A stretch of 64,000 nucleotides of DNA from the NCBI GenBank assembly GCA_038237475.1, contig JBBRYS010000006.1:310001-374000 (forward strand), in the 5' to 3' direction. The translations under genes were made by a program, and so were the position numbers. Positions 1 to 9,075 of this stretch are shown one piece after another. Below the pieces are notes generated by a model. It had not been told where the DNA came from, did not search any database, and was given only the letters and a program-made list of their open reading frames with translations. The stretch comes from JAOAPY01 sp038237475 (lineage in GTDB: Bacteria > Acidobacteriota > Blastocatellia > Pyrinomonadales > Pyrinomonadaceae). Each line of letters opens with the position of its first letter. Position 1 is the first letter of the stretch.

Positions 1-45
1 AGCGCCATCACCACACTGCATCGCTTATCCCCGAAAAGATCATGA
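1..45 (+). CDS. 3' end of an upstream coding frame (partial)
   Basis: Frame 1 is open from the window edge to a TGA at 43-45, and the last residues read SAITTLHRLSPKRS. The stop overlaps the ATG at 42 of the methyltransferase gene in an ATGA arrangement, which is typical of translationally coupled genes and is the main reason to believe this frame is coding. Fourteen residues are too few to identify the product. Confidence 0.4.
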   Translation, partial: SAITTLHRLSPKRS

Positions 46-623
46 ACCCTGCTCAGCCAGAGACCGCGCCGCAAAAGAAGGTGCTGGATGTGGGGTGCGG
101 GCAGAATAAATATCCGGGCGCAATTGGTATCGATGCGAACCCCCGCAGCCACGCTGATGTGATTCACGATCTGGGAGTGCTGCCTTATCCCTTTGCTGAT
201 GATGAATTTGATGAAGTCAGATGTAGTCACGTAATCGAACACGTGCCCGACGTTATGGCGTTTGTTTCAGAGCTGCATCGCGTCACGAAAGCAGGCGGCA
301 GAATCAAGATTCTCACTCCGCATTACACGAATCCCGACTGGGCCACCGACCCTACTCATCGCAATCATTTCAATAGTTACTCGTTCACCTGTTTCATGCC
401 GGAGCGTACTCCGTTTCCGTTCTACAGCGATATCGAACTCAAGCCGATCCTTTGTCATGTCAGCCTCGCAAATCTTTGGCGAGCGACCGGACTTGAGTTC
501 ATTACCAACCTTGACCAGCGCTGGCCCGCGCTGCGTTTCACGCGAAAGTTTTGGGAGTTCTACCTGTCAACAATTTGCCGCGGCAAGGAACTCCGTTTCG
601 AGTTTGAAGTAATCAAGAAATAA
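42..623 (+). CDS. class I SAM-dependent methyltransferase
   Basis: A 193-residue cytoplasmic protein of the Methyltransf_11 type. The SAM-binding motif I, LDVGCGQNKYPGAIGID, lies at about residues 15-31, and the adenosine-contact region follows in the usual place (ADEFDEVRCSHVIEHV, about 50-68). The HVIEHV segment is typical of methyltransferases next to glycosyltransferase or cell-surface gene clusters. The substrate cannot be deduced. The ATG at 42 overlaps the stop of the preceding frame (ATGA), so the gene is probably the last of an operon that begins outside the window. Domain assignment is firm; acceptor and role are unknown. Confidence 0.85.
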   Translation: MNPAQPETAPQKKVLDVGCGQNKYPGAIGIDANPRSHADVIHDLGVLPYPFADDEFDEVRCSHVIEHVPDVMAFVSELHRVTKAGGRIKILTPHYTNPDWATDPTHRNHFNSYSFTCFMPERTPFPFYSDIELKPILCHVSLANLWRATGLEFITNLDQRWPALRFTRKFWEFYLSTICRGKELRFEFEVIKK

Positions 624-800
624 GAGTGTCCTTTCTCCCCCGGTCGCGAGCGGCCGTCCCACGACCAAACCAGAAACTCGTACTAAAATCCGAAAATTCG
701 TCGTCTGTGAATGCCGCTGGCGTCGGAAATCGAGGAAATATCTTAGCCAGGACGGGCACCGGCGCAGGCATATGTTTTGCTGGAACGTGTTTGGACTTCA

Positions 801-1772
801 ATGTTCATAATCCTTCAGTACTTTTTTCGTGCCCAGGCGATGACCGGTTTGTTGCTGGTCTGTGCCTTGATTGTGTTTGCGCAAGGCGGGTCGATTCGAG
901 GCCAACTTCTGCTCCCTGACGGGAACCCCCTAAATGAAGCGACGAGGATATCGCTCGAGACCTCGCGCGGTGTTAAGGCCACTATCTTCACTGACAACCA
1001 GGGGCGCTTCAGTTTCCCCGGTCTTACCCCCGGCACCTATCAGGTCATTGTCGAAGGGGATCGCACTCGTTTTGAAACCACGACTGCGAACGTTGAGGTG
1101 TTCCCCAGTTCCCCTGTGCTGCTTACCATCACCTTAAAAGAGAAGAAGGACGCCAAAACCAAAAGGGAGAATAGCGTTTCGGTAGCAGAACTTGACGCAG
1201 GGGTTCCATCGAAAGCTAAAAAAGAATTCGAGCGAGCCGGCGCCGCAGCGGCTGAGCACAAGACGTCTGAAGCAATCAGTCATTTGCGTCAGGCCATCGC
1301 CATCTATCCTCGATATCTAATGGCCCGAAACGATTTGGGCGCGCAATTGCTCGAACAGGGTAAGTTGGACGAAGCTGCTGATGAACTACGGCGAGCGTTG
1401 GAAATTGATCCCAAGGCCTTTAATCCACACCTGAACCTGGGGATAGTACTGGTGCAGCAGCATAAGTTCTCCGAAGCGGCCCCAGTTTTGGCGGAGGCTG
1501 TTGCCCTGAACGCTGCATCTCCGGCCGCGCGACTCTATAACGGCATGGCCCTGGAAGCTCTAAAGGATTTTAAAACCGCTGAGCGCGAGTTAAGAGCGGC
1601 CTTCGAACTTGGCAGCACTCCCTATGCAGTGGCGCTGTTCCATCTTGGACTGGTCTACATGAGCCAGGGGGATCGTGAGCGGGCAGTTGCCGCGTTCAAG
1701 AATTATCTCCGAGAGGCGCCGGCAGGTGCCAACGCTCAAGAGGCCGCAGCCTTGTTGAGGACCCTCAAGTAA
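801..1772 (+). CDS. secreted carboxypeptidase-regulatory-like/TPR protein
   Basis: About 323 residues from the ATG at 801. A TTG at 777 and an ATG at 840 are alternatives; 801 is chosen because it gives an Arg-containing n-region before the hydrophobic stretch MTGLLLVCALIVFAQ. A small beta-sandwich of the CarboxypepD_reg/SdrD-B type follows (GSIRGQLLLPDGNPL through TDNQGRFSFPGLTPGTYQV). After a charged linker come four to five tetratricopeptide units (for example ISHLRQAIAIYPRYLMARNDLG, LDEAADELRRALEIDPKAFN). Such acidobacterial proteins are periplasmic or surface scaffolds; no enzymatic motif is seen. It stands alone, 153 bp after the methyltransferase and upstream of the large receptor gene. 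The binding partner is unknown. Confidence 0.75.
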   Translation: MFIILQYFFRAQAMTGLLLVCALIVFAQGGSIRGQLLLPDGNPLNEATRISLETSRGVKATIFTDNQGRFSFPGLTPGTYQVIVEGDRTRFETTTANVEVFPSSPVLLTITLKEKKDAKTKRENSVSVAELDAGVPSKAKKEFERAGAAAAEHKTSEAISHLRQAIAIYPRYLMARNDLGAQLLEQGKLDEAADELRRALEIDPKAFNPHLNLGIVLVQQHKFSEAAPVLAEAVALNAASPAARLYNGMALEALKDFKTAERELRAAFELGSTPYAVALFHLGLVYMSQGDRERAVAAFKNYLREAPAGANAQEAAALLRTLK

Positions 1773-1995
1773 ATTTCCGAATCGGCGGAAAATTACTTTC
1801 CTTCGGTTGGTACTCAAAACACTCCAAAACGCCCGGGCCATCTGGAAAACTCTAAGCAAATCGTTAGGTTGAGAACTTGGGCGGCAATCCGAAGATTCGG
1901 AGGATAATCCAAATTCGGCAAGTTTATACGGATGTTTGGGCCTCACAACCCGGTCAAAGGTGAGCCTAAATGGAATTTAGGCCGCACCGGAATGC

Positions 1996-2010
1996 TGGCA
2001 TGTTTCTTGC
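1996..2010 (+). promoter_or_regulatory. putative sigma-54 (-24/-12) promoter for the first TonB-dependent receptor
   Basis: TGGCATGTTTCTTGC has GG at 1997-1998 and GC at 2009-2010 separated by exactly 10 bases, and it matches the TGGC...TTGC sigma-54 consensus. It lies about 174 bp before the receptor ATG at 2184, in a 411-bp non-coding stretch (1773-2183) in which I see no gene. An enhancer-binding protein would be required; none is encoded in the window. Sequence match only. Confidence 0.55.
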
Positions 2011-2183
2011 CACTTCGTTTCGAGTTATCGGACTTACCTTCGAAAAACTGGAACGAGCGGGCCAGAAAATTCACGCTTTCATTGTTGAAAGACAAGCAAG
2101 ATAGCCGGAAGGCGTCTCAAATGAAACGTAACTTCCGTCTAGTTCGGAGCCCAATATTTAGCAAGACAGCAGGAGAATCTTAT

Positions 2184-5100
2184 ATGAGGAACTTTCCTAA
2201 GATACGAACGCTAATGGCCGGCGCCCTTTTTGCGCTGGCAATAGCAACGTTGGTTCTGGCCACCAGCCTGCCGGCTTTTGCGCAAGCAACGACCGGCACC
2301 CTGCGCGGCGTAGTAACCGACCCCAACGGCGGCGTGGTCGCCGGGGCAACGGTGATGGCCAAGAGTCAGACCACCGGGGTTACCACTCCTTCGACCACCA
2401 ACGGCGAAGGTCAATATGTAATCAGCAATCTGCCTCCCGGCAAGTATACAGTCACGGTGGAATCAACCGCCGGCTTCAGTAAGAAAGCAGTTACTGATGT
2501 CAATGTCCCCATTGGGGTAACCACTGACCTGGCTATCGCCCTGTCGCTCGGTTCACCCACAGAGACTGTGACCGTTACAAGCACCGGCGAAGAAATCATC
2601 ACGAGAGACCAGGCGCAGATTTCCACAACCTTTGAAACGCGCAAGATCGAAGACCTGCCCTCCAACGGAGCCGGCGGCGGTCTTGATACCCTCGCGTTGT
2701 TGGCTCCCGGTGTTGTTGCCTCCAGAAATAGCGGCGTGAACACCGACGGCGCGGGACTTTCGATTAACGGAAACCGCGGTCGCTCAAATAACTTCCAAAT
2801 TGATGGCTCGGACAACAACGATTTGAGTATCGGTGGTCCGTCGCTTTTTGTTAACAATTCGAGCCAGGTTGCTGAGTACCAGGTTGTCTCCAGTAACTTC
2901 TCAGCTCAGTATGGCCGCAACTCCGGCGGAATTATCAACATCGTCACCAAGTCTGGTGGCAACGATTTTCACGGCGATCTCACTGAGTATCACCGGGACA
3001 ACTACAAACTGAACAGTCTGACCAATCTCGAACGGCGCAATGCTCAAGCGCATCCGAGCCGCGATTTGTACAATGCGTTCGGCGGCACAGCTGGCGGACC
3101 AATTTGGTTACCCAAATTCGGCGAGGGCGGCAAATCGATCTGGAAAGGAAAAGATCGGGCGTTCTTCTTCTTCGCTTATCAGGGAATTCGAAACCCTTCG
3201 AGCTTTATCGCGCGCGGTGCCGGACTGGCTATCCTGTCGTCCGAGTTTGCGCGCCTCGGTACAAATTTCCCCGGCAACACGGCTATCACTGCTATAACCA
3301 ATCTGAGCCCGTTTGCTGCGAAGCATGGGAATGTCCGGGTTCGCACCGATGCGGCCCAGGTGGCGGCCCGTGGCGGCGCGGCACCGTCGGCGTTCTACTT
3401 CGGAGTCTTGCCAACTGGTTGTACCACTCGCGTAATCCCTGTTGGCGCCACGCCCGCCGGAACCTGCGCAGCCTTGACCTATACGACTTATCTTAACCCT
3501 CAGACCGGTGCGCCATTTCTAACGGGCGGACCCTATGATGTGATCAATCTCGGCAGCGGGACCGGCACAAGCACGCCTGTTCCCAATCTTTACCAGGCAG
3601 GATTTCCGGAACGCGATTGGGCAGCTCCCTACACCGAGAATTCGTGGAGCTACAGGGTGACCGTCAAGGCCACCGAGAAAGATAACGTTGACTTTCGTCA
3701 CCTTTATCAAAAGCAGCTCAACTTGAATAACGGTGGCTCTTCCAATGGTTTCACTTACGACGTTCCTGCCACCAGCAAGAACCTCGGCGGCACATGGACT
3801 CGAAATATTTCGAATGCCGTTGTCAACGAATTCAAGGCCACGACTCAGGATTTGAGAGTTGAGTTTGGTGGAGCTGATTCGTCGCTGGGCGCATTTGCGA
3901 TTCCCAAGCCGGCGAATATCGGCAGTACCATTGCCAACATCACTTTTGGCGGTTCGCTGGTGGGTGTGAGGAACAGCTCTACTGCGCTGGCCACCATCGG
4001 CGGTGCAACCAATCTGCCGCAGGGCCGACTGGTGAAAGTCTATCAGTTTGCTGACACGCTGAGTATGAGCAAGGGAAGACACAGCTTCGTTATGGGTGCC
4101 GAATTTAAGCACCTGATCAACAAGGTTCCCTTCCTGCCCCTCTACCAGGGTCAGTTCACCTTCAGCACCACTTCAGCAACCACCCGCTTAATCAACAATG
4201 CTCCGTCAGCAATCTCGCTGACAGCTGGTGAGCCGGTGACGACCTACAAGGAAAACGATCAGTATTATTTCTTCCAGGACGATTTCAAGCTGCGACCAAA
4301 TCTGACCTTGAATCTCGGCGTGCGCTACGAATATACGGGCCAGCCGATCAACCAATTGCATGACATCACCCTCGCGCGCGAGAGTGGTTCATCCAAGGCC
4401 ATTTTTGATCCGACCTTGCCTATCGACGTACGAACCATCCCGTTCGTGCCACCGGATAAGAATAACTGGGCACCCCGTATCGGGTTTGCCTACACACCCC
4501 ACTGGGGCAAAAAACTGTTTGGCGAAGATGCGACGGTGATTCGTGGCGGCTTTGCAATTTCCTACGATCCAGCGTTCTATAACATTCTGCTGAATCTGCA
4601 GAATGTGGCGCCTTACTCGGCGGCACTCGCCCTATCAAACGCCAACGCGCTCGCGTCTACAACGACGTCGCCGTTGCCGTTGCCTGGTAATCCGACTGGT
4701 GACAACAACCAGGCTCGGGCCATCGCTTCGGGTGTTTTGCCCCTGGGCAAATTGAACCCGATCTATCTAACCCAGACTAAAGTTGCGCCAAATTTCCACT
4801 CGCCTTATTCCGAACAGTTCTCTTTCGGCATTCAGCGACAGATTAATCGCAGCAACGTCTTAGAAGTTCGCTATGTCGGCACTCAGGGTGTTGGCTTGTT
4901 CCAGAATGTCAACGACAACTTCTTCATTAGGTCTTTGGTTAATGGAGTCGACCTGACTGCGGCACTTGGAGCAGGTTACACCTTCCCCTCGTTTTCGAAT
5001 CTGCTGCCAGCTGGCACCACGTTCCAAACGTGTGTGGATGACCCGCTTACGCTGTTTGTCAACGAATCAACCTGCAACGGACGTCAAAAGCGCCAAGCGG

Positions 5101-6029
5101 GTATTACGGTTCGGGACAATGGCGCCCATTCAACCTACCATTCAATGCAGTCCCGTTACTCTGGACGCTTCATGAAGAATGCGCTTTCAGTGAATGCTTC
5201 TTACACCTGGAGCAAGACGATCGATAACGCGAGCGAGATCTTCGCCTTCGCCGATATCTCTTCGCCAAATTCACAGAACCCATTCGATCGAGGCAATGGC
5301 GAGCGTGCGCTTTCCAACCTGCACCGCCCGCATGCGTTCTCGGCCAGCTTCATCTATGACGTCCCTCTGTTCAAGGAACAGCGCGGCGCCCTGGGTCATC
5401 TGCTCGGTGGCTGGCAGATTAATGGTGTACAGATAGCGACCAGTGGTAATCCATTCACGCCCAATCAGAGTTCTAACGGCTCATATGGGCTGGGCACGGC
5501 TTACCTGACTTCTGGTGACCGACCGTTCATCAGCAATCCCAACGCTCCGGTAAACACTGTGGCGATTGCCGCAACAGATGCCTGGGCACTCTATGCGGAC
5601 AGCCCCTTTGTTAACGGTAACTCCAACGTGTTTTATAGCGTTAACACACATAATCAGGGTGGTGGTTGGGTACCGGTAAATCTCAGTGACGTGCGCTTCG
5701 TGATCAATTCCCTGGGTTCGGCCAAGATTTTCGGCACTCCCTTCGGAACCATGCCACGTAACTATTTGCACGGACCTGGGATTAACCAACTCAACATGAG
5801 CTTGTTTAAGACCACCAAGGTTGGCGAGCGTCTGAAAGTTCAGATTCAGGCTTCAGCTTTCAACGTGCTGAATCACCCGAATCCAGGCTACGGCGTCAAC
5901 GCCAACGGCTACCTGCCGAATGCCACACTGGAAAATGCAGGCTCCAGGAACGGTAACGCCTTTAATGATTTCGGCGATATCAATCTGTCACGTCGCGTTA
6001 TTCAGTTTGGATTGCGCATCATCTACTGA
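2184..6029 (+). CDS. Oar-like TonB-dependent receptor with carboxypeptidase-regulatory domain
   Basis: An outer-membrane protein of 1281 residues from the ATG at 2184, which follows AGGAGA with a 7-base gap. The open frame extends back to 1932, but that extra part lacks a ribosome binding site and precedes the signal peptide (RTLMAGALFALAIATLVLATSLPAFAQ). A CarboxypepD_reg domain follows (TTGTLRGVVTDPNGGVVAGA ... ISNLPPGKYTVTVE). Next is a plug-like region (ISINGNRGRSNNFQIDGSDNNDLS, YQVVSSNFSAQYGRNSGGIINIVTKSG) and a long barrel. It ends in RIIY, a terminal aromatic residue typical of BAM substrates. The ligand is unknown; acidobacterial genomes carry many such proteins, thought to import glycans, peptides or chelates. 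No TonB box or ExbB/ExbD gene is visible nearby. A strong terminator follows at 6053. Confidence 0.88.
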   Translation: MRNFPKIRTLMAGALFALAIATLVLATSLPAFAQATTGTLRGVVTDPNGGVVAGATVMAKSQTTGVTTPSTTNGEGQYVISNLPPGKYTVTVESTAGFSKKAVTDVNVPIGVTTDLAIALSLGSPTETVTVTSTGEEIITRDQAQISTTFETRKIEDLPSNGAGGGLDTLALLAPGVVASRNSGVNTDGAGLSINGNRGRSNNFQIDGSDNNDLSIGGPSLFVNNSSQVAEYQVVSSNFSAQYGRNSGGIINIVTKSGGNDFHGDLTEYHRDNYKLNSLTNLERRNAQAHPSRDLYNAFGGTAGGPIWLPKFGEGGKSIWKGKDRAFFFFAYQGIRNPSSFIARGAGLAILSSEFARLGTNFPGNTAITAITNLSPFAAKHGNVRVRTDAAQVAARGGAAPSAFYFGVLPTGCTTRVIPVGATPAGTCAALTYTTYLNPQTGAPFLTGGPYDVINLGSGTGTSTPVPNLYQAGFPERDWAAPYTENSWSYRVTVKATEKDNVDFRHLYQKQLNLNNGGSSNGFTYDVPATSKNLGGTWTRNISNAVVNEFKATTQDLRVEFGGADSSLGAFAIPKPANIGSTIANITFGGSLVGVRNSSTALATIGGATNLPQGRLVKVYQFADTLSMSKGRHSFVMGAEFKHLINKVPFLPLYQGQFTFSTTSATTRLINNAPSAISLTAGEPVTTYKENDQYYFFQDDFKLRPNLTLNLGVRYEYTGQPINQLHDITLARESGSSKAIFDPTLPIDVRTIPFVPPDKNNWAPRIGFAYTPHWGKKLFGEDATVIRGGFAISYDPAFYNILLNLQNVAPYSAALALSNANALASTTTSPLPLPGNPTGDNNQARAIASGVLPLGKLNPIYLTQTKVAPNFHSPYSEQFSFGIQRQINRSNVLEVRYVGTQGVGLFQNVNDNFFIRSLVNGVDLTAALGAGYTFPSFSNLLPAGTTFQTCVDDPLTLFVNESTCNGRQKRQAGITVRDNGAHSTYHSMQSRYSGRFMKNALSVNASYTWSKTIDNASEIFAFADISSPNSQNPFDRGNGERALSNLHRPHAFSASFIYDVPLFKEQRGALGHLLGGWQINGVQIATSGNPFTPNQSSNGSYGLGTAYLTSGDRPFISNPNAPVNTVAIAATDAWALYADSPFVNGNSNVFYSVNTHNQGGGWVPVNLSDVRFVINSLGSAKIFGTPFGTMPRNYLHGPGINQLNMSLFKTTKVGERLKVQIQASAFNVLNHPNPGYGVNANGYLPNATLENAGSRNGNAFNDFGDINLSRRVIQFGLRIIY

Positions 6030-6052
6030 TCAAGTCTTACCAGTAGACTAAA

Positions 6053-6084
6053 AAGGGAGAGCCTCTGGCTCTCCCTTCTTTTTT
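6053..6084. terminator. bidirectional Rho-independent terminator
   Basis: The 11-bp perfect stem AAGGGAGAGCC / GGCTCTCCCTT (6053-6063 with 6067-6077) has a 3-base loop. It is followed on the plus strand by a T-rich tract to 6084 and on the minus strand by TTTTT. It lies between the convergent receptor gene and the VWFA-related gene, so it can stop both. Confidence 0.9.
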
Positions 6085-6150
6085 GTGCGCTCGCACCGCG
6101 TATTACATGGATATCACAGTTTGGTTAAGAGCAGAGCAAATCAGGTCACT

Positions 6151-8331
6151 CTAATTGCCTACGACGAAGTCGAGGCTACGGGCCACTGTCTGTGTCTTCT
6201 TATCAGCGAGCGTGTCGGTTACAACTAGAGTCATGACGTAATGCCCGGGTGCAACCTTAGAGAGACCCAACTGGCCCAGCTTTGTGATCGGAGCAGTACC
6301 GTCACTAGCAACGTCCTGCTCCGGTTCGCGAAACAAGACTCGGTTCCCCTGGCTAATGATCATTTGTGATCGAAGTTGTGGTCTGCCGTCCTTGAGCTTG
6401 GGGTTGTAAATCATAGCGACGTAGCGCAGGTCTTGTTTTGGGGTGAGATGTCGTTGAGCACCCAACGGCGTCAAACCTTTCGGTTGGGAATCTACCGCGA
6501 TCAGGAAAAGACTGCTCATGGCAAACTTACCCTTACTGATGTCAGGCACTTCCAGGTACTTTGAAAAGGTACCAATGTTTCCTGTATTAGCATCACGTAC
6601 CACCGAGCGCACTTGATAATAGCCAGCCGGCAGCTCTGTAGATGCTGAATAACCTACGCCATCAGCTTGCACGAGCTTGTAGGTTGCAGGCGACAAGTTG
6701 AGATTAATAGTCTCACTGAGGCTGGCGTAACGCCGTCCCATTTGATCAAAGATCAATGACACAACGTCGAACGAAGCTTGATGAGTGCCGGCTGCAGTCT
6801 CGGTAAATTGGAGTTTGTCTGCGCCGATGAGCAACTGCACATCGGCTGTGGCTTTGCCCGGCAGGAACTTCAATGCCACATTAGGCGTGACATCTATATC
6901 GGACTTCGACAGTGGAGAAAGAGCTGCGGCCGCGATCTCATCAGCCTTGGTGCGCGGTCCCAAAGGCCGATCTTCGCGTGCCAGGTAGCTCTTATGAGCG
7001 TATACCTTGACTCCACCCCGCCGGACTTTGATCTCCAGTTTATGGTTTTTGTTGTCAAGCTCTGTGGGTCTGAATGCCAGGCTATAATAGCCGTCGCTGC
7101 GGGCCAGTATCTTGTCCAACCCAGCGTCAAAGTTATTCGTGTTGACGACTGAGACTCCGCCTGTGTAACCGGCCACAGTGCTGAGGCCGAGATGCTCAGC
7201 GCCTCCCGCGAGCATTCCGCCCAGCGCGGAGTTCTCGCCGGCGTCGCCTTTGCCGAAAGTAGCATCTTCAATGGCGCTGGCGGCGCTCATGCCGCCTCCC
7301 ATCGCGCTCTTAGCCGGTGTTGCCTGAAAACCTTTCACTCCGGGTGTAGCCCGCAAGCCACGCGGATCCAGCGAATTGATGACTACCCCTGCGCGAAACG
7401 CATTATCAGTCAGCTGAGTCAGGAGAGCTGTACTGTTCGAATAGCTCGCTCCCGACGTGTTGATTTCGAATACTGGTATGCCGGCCGTGATGAGCACGAT
7501 ATTCTTGCGCCCGGGTATTTGCCTCAAGCCCTCGATAACCAGGTTCGCAGTAGTAATCGCAGAAAGACTTCGATTGAAACGAATGTCGGCGTCGTTCGAA
7601 CTGTAGACCGCCGGCGGTTCGTTGACCCGCTGAGATGCGGTTGGCGAGTCGGACGCCTGCGAGGCGCCAGGCGCGTCGGACGAATGCGAGGCGATGGGAT
7701 CTGTTACGGTTTCAGGATCCGGAACATCTGAAGTGCTGTAGGGATGTACTACCAGCGTGATCGCGGAGATGGCCCGGCGCAGGAGTTGTTTGTCGGAAGT
7801 AAATTGTTGTAACAGACCCTTACCGCCGATTACTCGTACGATGGCTACCAGGTCACCCTCGCGCATTTTGTTGTCCACAAAGTCCAGCAACATTTTGCGC
7901 ACCACAGGCAGGTCGGGAATTTGCATAGTCAAGTCATCCACCACGAACGCTACCACACGCTTCAAGTCCTTTGCGGTAACGCCTGTCTTGCCCGCACTTT
8001 CAACTTCCTTTGGAAGTACAGAAGTAACAGTTTCATTCGCACGATTACCTTCCGTACGTCCCGCTCCGCTGCGTCCTACGAACTCCATGAATTTGAGGTC
8101 CTGCTTCTTTCCCTGATCGTAAACTTCGAAATCTTCAAGTTTCAGATCGTCAAGGATCTTGTCGTTCTTGTCGGTTACGACCACATCAGTCTGAACCAGT
8201 TGCGTAGTAATTCGAATCACATCATCCGGGATTGATTCCTGTTCAGTCGGTAAAGGCTTTTGAGTTGTCTGGGTTAGGACCACCTGGCTCCATACGGCCA
8301 GGGCCAATAGGCAAGCAATAGTTCTTTTCAC
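6151..8331 (-). CDS. VWFA-related secreted protein (TIGR03436-like)
   Basis: About 726 residues. The frame can start at a TTG at 8355, but the GTG at 8331 lies six bases after AAGGAG and begins the signal peptide directly (VKRTIACLLALAVWSQVVLTQ), so it is preferred. The IRITTQLVQTDVVVTDKNDK opening and the LKLEDFEVYDQGKKQ motif are characteristic of the acidobacterial VWFA-related family. A VWFA-like fold follows (VVAFVVDDLTMQIPDLPVVRKMLLDF). The MIDAS DxSxS is degenerate here (DDLTM), so metal-dependent adhesion is uncertain. A Ser/Pro/Ala-rich low-complexity insert occurs around residues 210-240. The C-terminal half is beta-rich. Predicted to be exported; ligand unknown. Transcribed divergently from the second receptor gene. 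Confidence 0.82.
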   Translation of the reverse strand: MKRTIACLLALAVWSQVVLTQTTQKPLPTEQESIPDDVIRITTQLVQTDVVVTDKNDKILDDLKLEDFEVYDQGKKQDLKFMEFVGRSGAGRTEGNRANETVTSVLPKEVESAGKTGVTAKDLKRVVAFVVDDLTMQIPDLPVVRKMLLDFVDNKMREGDLVAIVRVIGGKGLLQQFTSDKQLLRRAISAITLVVHPYSTSDVPDPETVTDPIASHSSDAPGASQASDSPTASQRVNEPPAVYSSNDADIRFNRSLSAITTANLVIEGLRQIPGRKNIVLITAGIPVFEINTSGASYSNSTALLTQLTDNAFRAGVVINSLDPRGLRATPGVKGFQATPAKSAMGGGMSAASAIEDATFGKGDAGENSALGGMLAGGAEHLGLSTVAGYTGGVSVVNTNNFDAGLDKILARSDGYYSLAFRPTELDNKNHKLEIKVRRGGVKVYAHKSYLAREDRPLGPRTKADEIAAAALSPLSKSDIDVTPNVALKFLPGKATADVQLLIGADKLQFTETAAGTHQASFDVVSLIFDQMGRRYASLSETINLNLSPATYKLVQADGVGYSASTELPAGYYQVRSVVRDANTGNIGTFSKYLEVPDISKGKFAMSSLFLIAVDSQPKGLTPLGAQRHLTPKQDLRYVAMIYNPKLKDGRPQLRSQMIISQGNRVLFREPEQDVASDGTAPITKLGQLGLSKVAPGHYVMTLVVTDTLADKKTQTVARSLDFVVGN

Positions 8332-9075
8332 AGCAGTCTCCTTAAAGTAAGGCAAAATGATCGCGGGCAGTTGTGCAAAATTATAGGTTAACTAACCGAG
8401 TTTGCGTAATGAAAGAGCACGCGGGTCAAAAGCGGGGACGAAAAGATTTCTGACCCCGGCGCGCGTGCAGAAAAAAAATAATATGCTCGCTTGGCAGCGC
8501 GAACCATCGAGAGAAAGAAAAAAAACAGTAGTCAAATAGGAAGGGTCAGTATACTCACCTCCAAAAATTTGAAAAGAGAATCCGGAAATTCGGATCTTTG
8601 CTCTTATTCACTGATGTGCGATGCGCGCAAATCTTAGTAAATAGCTATTTCCGGTAACGTCGCTTTAGTGGCGTGATGATTGCCTGTCATAAAAGCAGTC
8701 CAGCGGTCTTACGATTCGTTCAGAGTAGTTATTCATTTCCTTTCGCCCTTTTACTGTCCCGGAATGGGTTATCCGTTTAGGTTAGCCTAGTCGTTTGCTT
8801 GATCAGTCCGCAAGCAGGATCCCCTGCTGCAAGAGAACAAAACCCGGTTTCTTAAAGTCAACCCTCAAGGTTGGCTGGTTTTCGATCTGATCGAAACGAC
8901 TCTTATTCATTCGGGACATGATTGAAGACAAGAGCGCTCCACCTAATGTCCTCGATCTGTGGGTGATGCTTGCCCAGCGGCTGGCTGGAAAGGCGTCAGG
9001 ATTCTGAAGAAAACTCATTTCACGATAGGCGCAGTCCTATCAGTAACTAATGTCAACCCGATAAGGAGTCTACTT
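8332..9075. other. 744-bp divergent intergenic region
   Basis: No convincing gene. The short open frames here lack ribosome binding sites and family signatures. It holds the sigma-54-type site at 8669, and an imperfect hairpin at 8575-8604 (arms AAGAG/CTCTT and ATCCG/CGGAT). The roughly 390-bp stretch from the promoter to the receptor ATG would be an unusually long 5' leader. No known riboswitch was recognised. Confidence 0.5.
8669..8683 (+). promoter_or_regulatory. putative sigma-54 (-24/-12) promoter for the second TonB-dependent receptor
   Basis: TGGCGTGATGATTGC has GG at 8670-8671 and GC at 8682-8683 separated by exactly 10 bases, preserving both TGGC and TTGC. It is about 390 bp before the ATG at 9076. 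The second receptor gene in the window thus has the same promoter class as the first, which raises confidence in both. Confidence 0.5.

Noticed and set aside
1932..2183. 84 extra codons at the 5' end of the first receptor frame
   Set aside because: No ribosome binding site or signal peptide at 1932, and a putative sigma-54 promoter lies inside the stretch; the ATG at 2184 has AGGAGA and begins a proper export signal.
8803..9018. 71-codon minus-strand frame upstream of the second receptor
   Set aside because: No ribosome binding site, no family resemblance, and it overlaps the receptor leader.
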